Below are positions 17,298-26,150 of a DNA stretch of 30,000 bases, one piece after another. The stretch comes from Symbiodinium natans. Its lineage: Eukaryota; Sar; Dinophyceae; Suessiales; Symbiodiniaceae. A model generated the notes under the pieces. The model was not told where the DNA came from, searched no databases, and worked only from the letters and a program-made list of their open reading frames with translations. Location of the stretch: NCBI GenBank assembly GCA_905221605.1, contig CAJNDS010002695.1:1-30000 (forward strand). Direction: 5' to 3'. The position numbers and the translations under genes were made by a program. Each line of letters opens with the position of its first letter. Within the stretch, counting starts at the first letter, position 1.

Positions 17298-18296
17298 CCG
17301 AGACAAAGAACACATGTGAGCCGCAACAGACGCGCATACCGACAGCAACGCATCCCTTCAATCGTAGTGGACGGCCTTCCGAAGGTGGTGGCCAGGACCG
17401 AGCTAGCGCAGTTGCGCGACCGATTCGAGACCGCCTTCTATCCTTTGACAGAGAAGTTTATGCCTGCGAACGCGACTCTGGAACAAGTGTTCGATATGGT
17501 GGACAATGGCGAGTTTGTGAACATGTCGTTGTCAGAATTTGCCTCCAAAGAGAACGCGGCGCAGGAGCCTGTGGCGGCTGTCATTGACCGGAGCACAGGT
17601 GCAATCAAGGTCAAGAAAGGGCACATCCAAGTGCCCATGCCTACGAACGCGGAAGAGTTGCGCGTTCGACTACGGGTGGTTGCGCACTCCTTTGTGCTGA
17701 GCTCATTGCGCTATCCACACGTGGCCGTCCTGAAGGGGATCGCGCCGTCTCACTTCCATAATTATGCAGACTACTTGCTTGGTGACTTTGTGCTCGGGCT
17801 GCATGCGCGTGACTCGACAGGAGGTATTGTCTCCTCTCCCTCTTTCGACTTGGTGGTTGCGTATGAGTACCAGTTGCGGAAGCATGTGACGAAGCTCCTA
17901 AACGCCGGGCAAACCCTGGTGGCGGCCTTGGAGACATCTATGGCGGACCCAGTGCTAAAGGAGCGGTATTTTGTCACGCCGTCGGCGTTTCGCCTGGCTG
18001 AATTAGCTACTGTGGGCAACAGCAGGAGAGAGCGTTCTCGCAGCAGACGTGTGCGTCGCGACCTGGGGCTGACTCGAGCTTTTGGAAAAGGCCAAAGCAA
18101 GGGCAAGTTTGCGGCACTCAAGAGGCTCACAGAGGATGGCCAGCAGATATGCTTTGCGTTCAACAATCCGCATGAGAAGTGTCGAGGCAAGTGCGGTCGC
18201 GCCCATGTGTGCCAATTGTGCCTGGGCAAGCACCCGATGCATGCCTGCAAGTCTTCTCTGCCCGATGCCCGCCAAGACGACAAGCGCGAGGAGTGA
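17298..18296 (+). CDS. Gag of element 2, central and C-terminal part
   Basis: Open from 17298 to TGA 18294-18296 (332 codons), without an early ATG; the first Met is about 50 codons in. The body (LPKVVARTELAQLRDRFE, EQVFDMVDNGEF, then SLRYPHVAVLKG and NYADYLLGDFVLGL) fits the gag body of dinoflagellate YR elements as I know it. It ends with a basic region and a Cys/His cluster at about residues 279-311 counted from 17316 (CFAFNN, KCRGKCGRAHVC, CLGKHPMHAC). As it stands it cannot be translated normally, because its N-terminus is inverted upstream. The stop is TGA CTA GGG and pol is in the same frame. Confidence 0.75.
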   Translation, partial: PRQRTHVSRNRRAYRQQRIPSIVVDGLPKVVARTELAQLRDRFETAFYPLTEKFMPANATLEQVFDMVDNGEFVNMSLSEFASKENAAQEPVAAVIDRSTGAIKVKKGHIQVPMPTNAEELRVRLRVVAHSFVLSSLRYPHVAVLKGIAPSHFHNYADYLLGDFVLGLHARDSTGGIVSSPSFDLVVAYEYQLRKHVTKLLNAGQTLVAALETSMADPVLKERYFVTPSAFRLAELATVGNSRRERSRSRRVRRDLGLTRAFGKGQSKGKFAALKRLTEDGQQICFAFNNPHEKCRGKCGRAHVCQLCLGKHPMHACKSSLPDARQDDKREE

Positions 18297-18302
18297 CTAG
18301 GG
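18294..18302 (+). promoter_or_regulatory. Gag-pol stop in UGA-CUAG readthrough context (element 2)
   Basis: The same nine bases as at 9655-9663 in element 1, again with pol open in the gag frame and no ATG near its beginning. The proteins around it are very diverged between the two elements, so conservation of the stop context suggests selection. Confidence 0.6.
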
Positions 18303-20285
18303 TCAGCGTCAGACCCTGAGGCTGGCGGAGGTGCCCAGCGCGCGGTTCCGGTGGAAGGGGGGGTGGACCGCAACGCGCTGGCGGCGCCGTGCGCCCTTGC
18401 GTCGGCAAAGGACGGCGATCGCAGCAGCGGCGAGTCGCAACGGCAGATGGCTGGACCTCAGGGCCCGGAGAATGTGCGGAGCGCGCAGGAACAGCATCTG
18501 ACCGGAGCGGGGGGCCCAGTGCGAATATCGGACACATCTTTGTTCTGTCCTACAAGCGCTCCCATGAAGGCTCTCTATAAAGGCAAATGGAGAACGATCA
18601 ATGATGGGGGCGGTTTGTGCTCACCTGGTCGATGGCCGGTGAGTGCAAGGCGTTGGCAGAAAAGCGAGGCGTGGGCGAAGTTCCAGGCAGTCCTGCGTAA
18701 AGGATTCCTACGATGGGTCCTGGAGACAAGCGGCGCAAGAAAGGATGGCAAAGATGCTGTGGCCGAGACATTTTGGCGCATGGCGGGAGGAAAGATGACG
18801 TCCTCCCCATTCCATGGATCAGCAGCAGCAACAGCGGGCGAGGCCGATGCGTTGTTACTTGAATTTGGAATCGATGCGCGGCGAAGACCGACAGATCAGT
18901 GCTCCGAAATCAATTTCCGGCGCTTGGCTGGGGGGCTGGAGCTGCTGCGCGACCCGGACTATGCGTATCTTGTAGAGATAGCGGAGCGTGGAGTGCGTAT
19001 TGGAGTGGGCAGCGACATGCCAAGAGTCCCCGCGGTCTTTGAGGAGAAAACCAAGTGGAACCGCGAGTTCGTGGACACCGACATGGAGCCCGAGCAGATT
19101 GCGGCCAATTATGCTTCAGCGCGTGAACACATGTCTGTGGTGCGGCGGCAAGTCGAGGAAGAGGTTCAGAAGGGGCTTGTGGAACGCATGAGTTTAGAGG
19201 AAGCCCGGGCGCGATTCCCAGGTCGCCTTGCAATCGCAGCGCTCGGAGCCGTGCCCAAGGATGTCCAGTCTGACAAACCAGACCTGGTAAGAGTTGTCTT
19301 TGATGGTTCGTATTCCACAGATATCAACTCCAGGATCAAGGTTTTGGACCAGGTGCGCTCCCCCATCATAGATGACATCGGGGCTTTGCAACGTCAGATC
19401 AGGCAGGACGTGTGCGAGAAAGGGCAGTGCGCACGCTTCGCCTTGCTGTACGACATCGCGATGGCACACCGACTCGTGCCGGTATGCCCAGAAGACTGGG
19501 GCTTGCAGGCTTTCTCCTTGGACGATCCGGACGAAGTCTTCGTGCATCGTAGGGGTACCTTTGGCATCGCTTCTGCCGGCTACTGGTGGGCGCGCGTCGC
19601 CAGTGGGGCCGTGCGCCTGTGTCATGCGCTTGCAGACTGCGACTTGGCAGTGTATCATCTGCTCTACTCCGATGATGGATGGTTGACATCGATGGGCGAT
19701 CACTTCTGGAGGCGCATGCTATTCTGGCTCTTCGTCTTGGAGGTGTTCGAGATTCCGATCAGCTGGCGAAAAGTGCGTGGGGGCACAGAAGTGCAATGGA
19801 TCGGCTATCAGCTGAGTGTCGCGACGTTCAGCCGAGGAATTAGCAGCAAGAAGGTGAAATGGTTCACCGAATGGCTACACAAACATGTGGCTGCGGGGGG
19901 AGTGATGGGCAGGGATTTTCAAGCCGTGCTGGGGCGCTTATCGTTTGTGGGCGGAGCCTTACAGCATGTCAGGCCTTTTCTGGGGCCATTATTCGCATGG
20001 AACTCTGTGCTAAGACCGGAGAAGTTTGCGAAATTCCCCCTCGCGGTCCTCTTGGTTCTGAGGCTAATTCAGGAGGAGATCAGCAGGTGCCCGATGCAAG
20101 TGGTCGAGCGCATACCTGTGGAAGAGGGGGACTTCTTTCGTGTCGATGCGAAAGCCGACAAGACGTCTGTCGTGATCGGGGGATGGGAGTCTATGGGCGG
20201 CTGCCTCCCTCGGAAAGCCCGCTGGTTTTCTGTGCGGCTGGACAGGAAGACAGCCCCTTTGCGAAAGGAGAGCCATTCCGCGTAA
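18297..20285 (+). CDS. Pol of element 2: reverse transcriptase and start of RNase H
   Basis: Open in the gag frame from the codon after TGA to 20285. The first about 200 residues have no recognised domain, with no trace of the dioxygenase and methyltransferase found in element 1. RT follows (numbered from 18351): AALGAVPK and RVVFDGS, LLYDIAMAH (motif A, D368), GTFGIASAGYWWAR (motif B), LLYSDDGW (motif C, Y439-D442) and a thumb-like region. RNase H starts with FRVDAKAD and VVIGGWE but is cut off, because the frame closes at 20285 just after RKTAP. The missing part continues in the -1 frame. Confidence 0.82.
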   Translation, partial: LGSASDPEAGGGAQRAVPVEGGVDRNALAAPCALASAKDGDRSSGESQRQMAGPQGPENVRSAQEQHLTGAGGPVRISDTSLFCPTSAPMKALYKGKWRTINDGGGLCSPGRWPVSARRWQKSEAWAKFQAVLRKGFLRWVLETSGARKDGKDAVAETFWRMAGGKMTSSPFHGSAAATAGEADALLLEFGIDARRRPTDQCSEINFRRLAGGLELLRDPDYAYLVEIAERGVRIGVGSDMPRVPAVFEEKTKWNREFVDTDMEPEQIAANYASAREHMSVVRRQVEEEVQKGLVERMSLEEARARFPGRLAIAALGAVPKDVQSDKPDLVRVVFDGSYSTDINSRIKVLDQVRSPIIDDIGALQRQIRQDVCEKGQCARFALLYDIAMAHRLVPVCPEDWGLQAFSLDDPDEVFVHRRGTFGIASAGYWWARVASGAVRLCHALADCDLAVYHLLYSDDGWLTSMGDHFWRRMLFWLFVLEVFEIPISWRKVRGGTEVQWIGYQLSVATFSRGISSKKVKWFTEWLHKHVAAGGVMGRDFQAVLGRLSFVGGALQHVRPFLGPLFAWNSVLRPEKFAKFPLAVLLVLRLIQEEISRCPMQVVERIPVEEGDFFRVDAKADKTSVVIGGWESMGGCLPRKARWFSVRLDRKTAPLRKESHSA

Positions 20286-20764
20286 TAGCGTCTCTTGAGC
20301 TCTTGGCAGTCGTGGTGGCCGTCATAGTCTTCGGGCAAGACCAGCGCTGGTGGCACCGACGGGGGCAGTTGTGGCTCCCAGCCATCACTGACAACCTGGG
20401 AAACTCCTTTGTGCTGGAGAGATTCATGTCGTGCGCCTTTCCTTTATCTATGGTACTGATGGAATTGTCGGCGCAGCTGGGTCACATGGATTTACACCTA
20501 CAACTAAATTGGGTGCCGCGTGACCAAAACACTGAAGCGGACGCCCTGACCAATGAGTGCTTCGATGAGTTCAACCCAGATCTGCGAATACCAGTGTGCT
20601 TTGAGAGTCTTCCGTTCCTGGTCCTGACACAGCTCATGCAGGCAGCGCAGGAGCTGGATGACAGCATACAGTTCGCGAAGACGTCCAAAGAAGCCAAAGC
20701 AAAGGATCCGTTACCGCGGCCGAAGCGTCGCAAGACAAGTTTGCGTTGGACGGAGCCGTGGTGA
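20262..20764 (+). CDS. RNase H remainder of element 2 pol (-1 frame)
   Basis: The frame that continues pol after a -1 shift at about 20255-20261. It carries FAKGEPFR, SLELLAVVVA (second acidic residue), ITDNLGNSF (third, D) and WVPRDQNTEADALTN (fourth, D), then a basic tail (RPKRRKTS) to the stop at 20764. The junction bases are CCCTTTG, which fit the X-XXY-YYZ slippery pattern in the pol frame, so programmed -1 frameshifting is conceivable. A one-base deletion in a decaying copy is the simpler reading, since RT and RNase H share one frame in element 1. Confidence 0.75.
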
Positions 20765-21099
20765 CGCTGATGCTGCTGCTGTGCGTGAGCGGCCTGGCAG
20801 ATCATCGCGGCATGGGCAGCATGGTAGGATGCCCAACAAGGATGCAGCCGAGACTGCTGCAGTGCAGAGCGTGTCGTGGGAGGGTTGCCTGGAGTGCGAG
20901 TTTTGCGTTTAGGTCAGTGGTGATGAGTCTTCGCGTCGGCTGCTGGTAGGAGGCAGGGGGGGCAAGGAACTTTCCCAGGGTCGGGGGGCGTGGTTCCTTG
21001 CCGCTTCAAGGAGGTGGGCCGGAAAGGAAGGGAGACGCACACTTGCTCGGTTGCGGAGCCCGAGTGCTGTGCGTCTAGCATGGAACCGCCTGCGGTTGG
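20765..21099 (+). other. 3' region of element 2, no gene
   Basis: GC-rich non-coding stretch between the pol stop and B1. A 12-bp inverted repeat pairs CTAGCATGGAAC (21077-21088) with GTTCCATGCTAG (21110-21121), so B1 opens with a hairpin that B2 lacks. Confidence 0.6.
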
Positions 21100-21238
21100 G
21101 AATTTGGTAGTTCCATGCTAGGATGGCTGAAATCAGCTGACTGCTCGATTTGCGCATCCCAGGAAAATGATGCGCAGGGTGTCACGGAGTCGTGAGGGCT
21201 GGCGGGTGGGACTTTTGTGTGAATACAACTCTAGAGAC
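21100..21238 (+). repeat. Element 2 repeat B1
   Basis: Matches 21405-21545 from GGGAATTTGGTAG to CTCTAGAGAC. A 25-bp stretch that precedes B2 (21380-21404) and occurs in the solo copy is missing here. Confidence 0.88.
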
Positions 21239-21239
21239 G

Positions 21240-21379
21240 CTGGTTAGTGCGTAGCGAAGCGAAGCACGGTAAGCGTCTCGTTGTTGCCTTGAACACAGTT
21301 TACAGTGTCGAAGCCTTTGCAGGTCGAAGGGTCTGCAAAGGGTAGAGGTCTGTTCTTGCTAGGTTGCACTTTAGACTTG
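21240..21379 (+). repeat. Element 2 repeat A2
   Basis: Copy of A1 (14552-14690) between B1 and B2, with one substitution. Confidence 0.9.
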
Positions 21380-21545
21380 CCCACCGCCGCCCCATGCACC
21401 TCCAGGGAATTTGGTAGTTCCATGCTAGGATGGCTGAAATCAGCTGACTGCTCGATTTGCGCATCCCAGGAAAATGATGCGCAGGGTGTCACGGAGTCGT
21501 GAGGGCTGGCGGGTGGGACTTTTGTGTGAATACAACTCTAGAGAC
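21380..21545 (+). repeat. Element 2 repeat B2
   Basis: Includes the 25-bp lead-in and the B sequence ending CTCTAGAGAC at 21545, beyond which the flank GGCTTGCTTC begins. With A1, B1 and A2 it completes the split-direct-repeat layout. Confidence 0.9.
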
Positions 21546-23027
21546 GGCTTGCTTCTCGATTGTCAGTCAAAAGTTTTTTCTTGCTCAGCTCATCATGGAT
21601 GTTAACAAGGTGTGTCTTGACAGTTATGACAAGTGCTCACAGTGCACACGCCCGCTTATGGGATGCGGGCTACCTGCGAGGCTCCTTATCCCATTGTGAA
21701 CGTGATTGCAGAGCCGCCCAAACTGCAGCCACGCTCATTGCCAGCGAAGCTGCGTGGCCTTCCGTCTTCTCACAGGCTTGACAAAGGTTTGTCCCGTGAG
21801 CTTTCTGATGTGACTCACCTGGCAAGCGCGTGGATGGATTAATGATTAATGATTTGTAGTTGAGTATCTTTCTGTCTGGGCAGCCAACGTTGTGGTCTAG
21901 CGCAGTGCGCGTGCGCAAGAGTGCCAATTCCTGGGGGCAATGAACACGCCTCACGAGAAGTGTGCAGTGATTCAGGTTTCGGCTTCGGTGTTCTTCGCCC
22001 TGCCGTGGTTTAAGAAACTCGCCGTGTCAGCGTCGTGTGTTTTATGTCGTTAAGCGCGGTGTGCGCCCGCCGCTCGCCCGATGATGCTTGCGCGATCTCT
22101 TTTTCTCTTGTGCGTTGGCCGCACGGTTGGCGTGCAGCCACGGGGCCGACTTGGTGAAAAGGCTATTGCTCTTAACGTGCCGTTTGTTCTCGCCAAGCGC
22201 TGCTGATCCATCGTCCTTGATCTTCTTCAGTTGGGGCGTCTCCTTTTCGAGTCTGCTGAAAAGGGCCCGTTCGCCGAAAAGGTGCGGAGCACGCTGAAGA
22301 GAGATGCTAGTCAAGAGCGCCACTTGTCAGGACGCGCAGCAAGAAGCCATGCGTAAGCGGCTGCAGCCAGAGGCTCTCGTCAACGACCAGGTTGCCGAGG
22401 CTCGTCTGGTCTGAATGGCTATTGTGCGAAATGCTTCGTTTGCGATGCCAGGTTGTGGCTAGAGCGAATGAACGTGCCGCGCGAGAAGTACAGCTTGATT
22501 CAGGTTTCCGTGTTATTCTTCTTACTGCCCTGGTCCTGCTTAGAGTGATGTCAACTGTGGCGTTGCTGTTGTCAGATGATGGAAGTGCAGCGTGCCAGCC
22601 GAATTACACTTATGTGTGCCCAGAGACATGGTGTGTTCATGTCGAAGTACTTCCTTCCCTTGCGCAAGTGTCTTGCAACATCAATTGTGTGTGCAGAGGA
22701 CACTGCGACCGAGTGGAGCTTGCCACGTGCGCTGCCTATACCTCTGAGTGTTGCGCTGCGTAGCAAGGAAAATGTGTTTCTGTCATGGTGTAGGCTCCAG
22801 CATCCTACCGAGGCTGCTCACTATTGAGATAGCTTTGCCTCCTTATTATGTTGCTGTTCTTTTGGTGTCAGGACCATGCGCAAGGACTGCTCGCCATGTT
22901 GCTGCTGGGCAGTGTCGGGTGTGCCGGCTGAGCTTGGGTGGTAGCCTTGGCGCATGTCGCTGCAGTCGCAGCAGACTTCAGTCCTTCAGGGTGCATCAGG
23001 GTGCGTGTCAAACCGCAGGCAAGCCCA
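21546..23027 (+). pseudogene. Region with decayed exons related to the CPW-WPC gene
   Basis: No continuous gene model, but several protein-like scraps. ACQPNYTYVCPETW at 22586-22627 fits the first half of a CPW-WPC module (C..DY..CPxxW). SEAAWPS at about 21750 could be a WPC end with Cys lost. Two in-frame related 14-codon pieces, MNTPHEKCAVIQVS (21940) and MNVPREKYSLIQVS (22468), look like a duplicated exon about 530 bp apart. FESAEKGPFAEKV at about 22240 also reads like protein. It may be the 5' exons of the gene at 24133-25710, partly decayed, or an older tandem copy. Confidence 0.35.
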
Positions 23028-23427
23028 GCACGAAGTGAGATCCGGGAGTGCGTTGTGTGCAGGGTAGGCTTTTGCTGGTGCACGGTAGGCTTTTGCATGG
23101 TTGCAGTTCCATGTGGCTTGGCATGTGTGCTTGCGACAGTTGTCCGAGTGTGTCACTGTGTAGGGTCCAGTGGTCGTGCTCGAGTGACTGCAGTGCTTTC
23201 GGACGGCGTTCTTGTTTTCCCACCCTCCCGCCCTGTGTGTCTGCAGGGGGGCAGTGGTTTTCAGCAGCAGCTGTGTCGATTTATCAGCATCGGAGCTTAT
23301 GTCATTTTTGTTTCAGAGTTCTTGATCGGGAGTCCTCTGCAAGGGTGCCTCGTGGGTTTGTCGTGTTTTGTCTTGGGGGCTTGGCAGGTTTTGTGGGCCT
23401 CGTTTTCCTTGCTGCACGGTGGGATCA
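23028..23427 (+). repeat. Dispersed repeat S, copy 2
   Basis: Matches 7969-8394 from GCACGAAGTG to GCTGCACGG followed by GGATC. It lies between the decayed CPW-WPC scraps and the readable exons, probably in an intron. One internal block of about 25 bp (8266-8292 in copy 1) is missing here. Confidence 0.8.
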
Positions 23428-24132
23428 CGCGGAGGGATCCGTTAGAGTCCTCGCGTGTCTTTGCTGCTGTTGGTGCGAGGATGTGCGACTCGGTGTCTAT
23501 GCAAAAGGGTCTCAGGGTAGGATACTGAGGTTAGTGCGCGTGCAAGGTACTGCGTTCCGGAGTCTCGTGCAAAATGTCATTTCCATCGCGCGCTGCATGT
23601 TTGACAGTTCAATAAATGTGCTTGCTTGACAGTTGCTGTTGCAGCAGCAGTGTGAAGATTCAGTGGCCGCGGGTCGGCCTGTGTCTAGCTACAAGCTTCT
23701 GCCAGTTCCAAGTTCTTGAAATTCTCGCCCGCGAAGGAAGTCGTTTGCAGGGTTTGAGTAGGCTGTGCTGCGCGCAGATTGAGAGGACTTCTGCCCATTT
23801 GCGATTTTCCCCCTCCGTGCTACAACCGTCGAAAATGAGTGTTCTTTGTGCGCAAGCGTGTGGCTATGGTTGAGTTGCAGGGCGAGCCTTCTGCGATCAT
23901 TTTGCTATCTCCTGCAGTGACCCAGCAAAATGTGGGAGTGGGGGGGGGCCTGGAGGGGGCGGAGATGTTCGAAACGACCCTGGCCTTCTTTGAGGAGGGT
24001 TCTCTTCTTGTGTGAGCCGCTCGAAGGCGGTCGAGTCGAGAGCCTCGCAAGCTCTCGGGATTGCGCTGTTACTTCACGCACATGCTTCGTTGCCTTGGTG
24101 TTGAGTCAAGCCATGGCTAGGCCTTTAATCAG
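23428..24132. other. Unassigned stretch before the readable CPW-WPC exons
   Basis: Several short open frames with no recognised domain. It should contain the exon with the CPxxW half of the module whose second half begins at 24133, but I could not place it. Confidence 0.3.
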
Positions 24133-25710
24133 GATCGAGACCTGCAGCAAACCGGCACGTTGGTGGGCAGGGCGGAATTTCTCTGCGCGAGGAAGCAAGA
24201 AGGATTTTCCATTGAAATCCCTGCGACCCCTTGTTTGTGACTGGCCCAAATGCAATGGAAACAATGCTGGGCGTGAGCTTACGTCGTCTGCGGGCAGCTT
24301 GGAAACCCTTGAACTCGAATTGCTGCAGGATTCAACCAAGTGGACTTAATTTGATGGACAAGAGCAAGCTGGAGAAGCAATGTGACGTGGCTCTTGCCTG
24401 AGAAAGCCAAGATGTGCTGTTAACATCTATTCTTTGCGTGGCCTTGCTGTGGTTTCCAACTTGCAAGGCTTGGCCATGTGTGGGCGTGTGTGCGCATGAT
24501 TTCCATTCCTGCCCCTCAGGCCCTCAGGATGTCGTTGATTAAATCTAGCAAAATCACCTGGCGTTGCCAGTTGTTCAGAATGAAAGCTTTTGCAGGTTGG
24601 CACGTCAAGAATGCCACAGGCGTCTGTGAGCTTGAGATCGATTCTGTGAATTGGAGTGGCTCCCCCGCGTGTGCTGCTGCTTATGACTTCCGTCTCATGA
24701 GCGTTGGCGAGAAGCAGCTACTGATGAAGCGATGTGGGTGCAGCTTGCGTTGCTGTGCTCTGGGGGCTCGTGATCGTGACGGGGTTTTGCCTTTGTTCCG
24801 GCAGGTTGTCCTGGCCTTGCGCTCAGGTGGAGTGCCAAGAGGACTATTCAGCTGTGTGCCCGGATGGCTGGGTGTCTCTCGATGGCGTGTGTTTAGCGCA
24901 AGTTGATTTCCCTGCAAAGCCGGGCTGCGAGGCGCAGACCCTTCATTACACTAGCCGCAGTGTTGGTCAGCATCGTGCTTGGTTGGAAGTTCGCGATCAA
25001 TGCGACAGCCTGGTCGGCAGCGGAGAAACTTGTCTTTGCGCAGCAATGCGATGCGCCTTGGCTGCCTGTGCTGTTTGGCAAGTGAAGCCGCTCAGGACCT
25101 TTGATACAGCTCAAAGTGTAGCAGTTTTTGCAGATCTGACGCAGTCGCATCTCAGGAGCCGTAGTGCAGTCAAAGAACACGGAGGGTGGGGCAATGGTTG
25201 AATGCCTTGTATTTTTGATAAGTTTTGTCAGGTCTCCTGGGGCTGCAGCGCCGGCCGGAAGACAACAGTTGCGAAGGTTGAAACAAGGCATTGGGTCGGA
25301 AGGGCGCTCGGCGAGCAACTGCTTCCCACCGTGTGGCGTGCTTTGTGCTTGCAGGCCGGTCCCGTTGCTTGATGGCCCTGTGGCTTTGGATGGAACTGTG
25401 ATCGCAAACTCCGGTACTATCTGTATTGCTTGCTTGCAGCTTACCTTGAGCCCCCCTTGTTTTTGTCCGCCAAGGTGCTGATGTCAAGTCGCAAGAAATT
25501 GCCATTCCCTTCAAGGACAACGCAATCATCTCCGGACCTGTGGACGAGGACAGGGTTTGGCCGGTGAGTCACTGAGCGAGGGGATGCGCTGTGCGCGTTT
25601 CACGGGGCGAGGCCCGTTGCATGTCTTATGTTGCCATCGCAGCGCTGCAGTGTCAGACGGATAAGCCCGTCACCGCCCCACGCGCTTCCACAATCCTGGG
25701 GCAGCGGTGA
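24133..25710 (+). CDS. CPW-WPC domain protein, nine 3' exons
   Basis: Exons read in one continuous frame: 24133 (or 24148)-24236, 24329-24389, 24468-24519, 24596-24737, 24805-24931, 24990-25060, 25355-25413, 25475-25563, 25651-25710 with TGA. Introns are 58-92 nt except one of 294; four are GT-AG and four GC-AG. The spliced protein (about 285 residues here) contains Cys-rich modules: QCDVAWPC, then VCAHDFHSCPSGW, RCGLSWPC, then ECQEDYSAVCPDGW, QCDAPWP, and a final RVWPC before a short tail. CPxxW and WPC are the defining motifs of CPW-WPC repeats, known from apicomplexan surface or secreted proteins and their alveolate relatives. The Cys presumably form disulfides outside the cell. The 5' end is missing or far upstream. 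The intron model rests on frame continuity only. Confidence 0.72.
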
Positions 25711-25784
25711 ATTTGCGGCGGGTCGAACCGGAGGGAACCGGAGGGGCGAAAAGAGGGATCGGATAGAGTCCCTTGTTTGGGTAG

Positions 25785-25875
<91 letters not shown>

Positions 25876-26150
25876 CTTTGACGTGGGAGGTCACGTGTTG
25901 CGCACGAGGGGCTCGTCTTTGCTGCGTTGGCGGTGATTGTCGCGTGGCAGTGCGAAGTGGCCGGACAATGAGGCATGTTTATGCTTGAAGCTGTGTGGCT
26001 GAAGCACAGTGATCTTTGTTTGGCCGGTGTGTAGACCGGGAGCAGAGTGTGGGAGCCGCCCTGATTTTCGATCTCCCGCCCGCCCTTGCCCGATCGAAAA
26101 TCTGGGCAGGGGCCACCGTTTGTCAGCGACAGGCTGATGGGGGGATACAT
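25711..26150. other. Downstream flank with TC microsatellite, no gene
   Basis: Follows the CPW-WPC stop codon. A pure TC repeat of about 44 units fills 25786-25873. The rest shows no coding frame that I trust. TTGTCAGC with a nearby GCTGA at 26120-26138 resembles the small hairpins at 27662-27760. Confidence 0.5.
25786..25873. repeat. (TC)n microsatellite
   Basis: About 44 uninterrupted TC units. Long Arg-Glu or Ser-Leu frames through it are artefacts. Confidence 0.97.

Larger units (their letters stand above)
14550..21545 (+). mobile_element. YR retroelement 2 with split direct repeats (rearranged)
   Basis: A second YR retroelement of a different family, abutting element 1. Layout: A1 (14552-14690), YR (14694-16754), an inverted piece carrying the gag N-terminus (within about 16900-17297, minus strand), the rest of gag (to 18296), pol (18297-20764, one frame change), B1 (about 21100-21238), A2 (21240-21379) and B2 (to 21545). 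A1 and A2 differ at about one site, so it inserted recently in spite of the internal damage. Gene order YR-gag-pol matches element 1. No dioxygenase or methyltransferase domain is present. It probably inserted at or next to the B2 end of element 1, since the junction shares only GC. Confidence 0.85.

Noticed and set aside
24734-24804. Apparent signal peptide (MGAACVAVLWGLVIV) upstream of CPW-WPC sequence
   Set aside because: The hydrophobic stretch coincides with the intron 24738-24804; splicing it out restores a WPC motif, so it is more likely intron sequence.
25078-25231. Alternative CPW-WPC exon 25134-25196 after a GCAAGT donor at 25078
   Set aside because: Gives a non-CPW sequence and would need a 35-nt intron; the join 25060 to 25355 restores WP and a longer clean frame.
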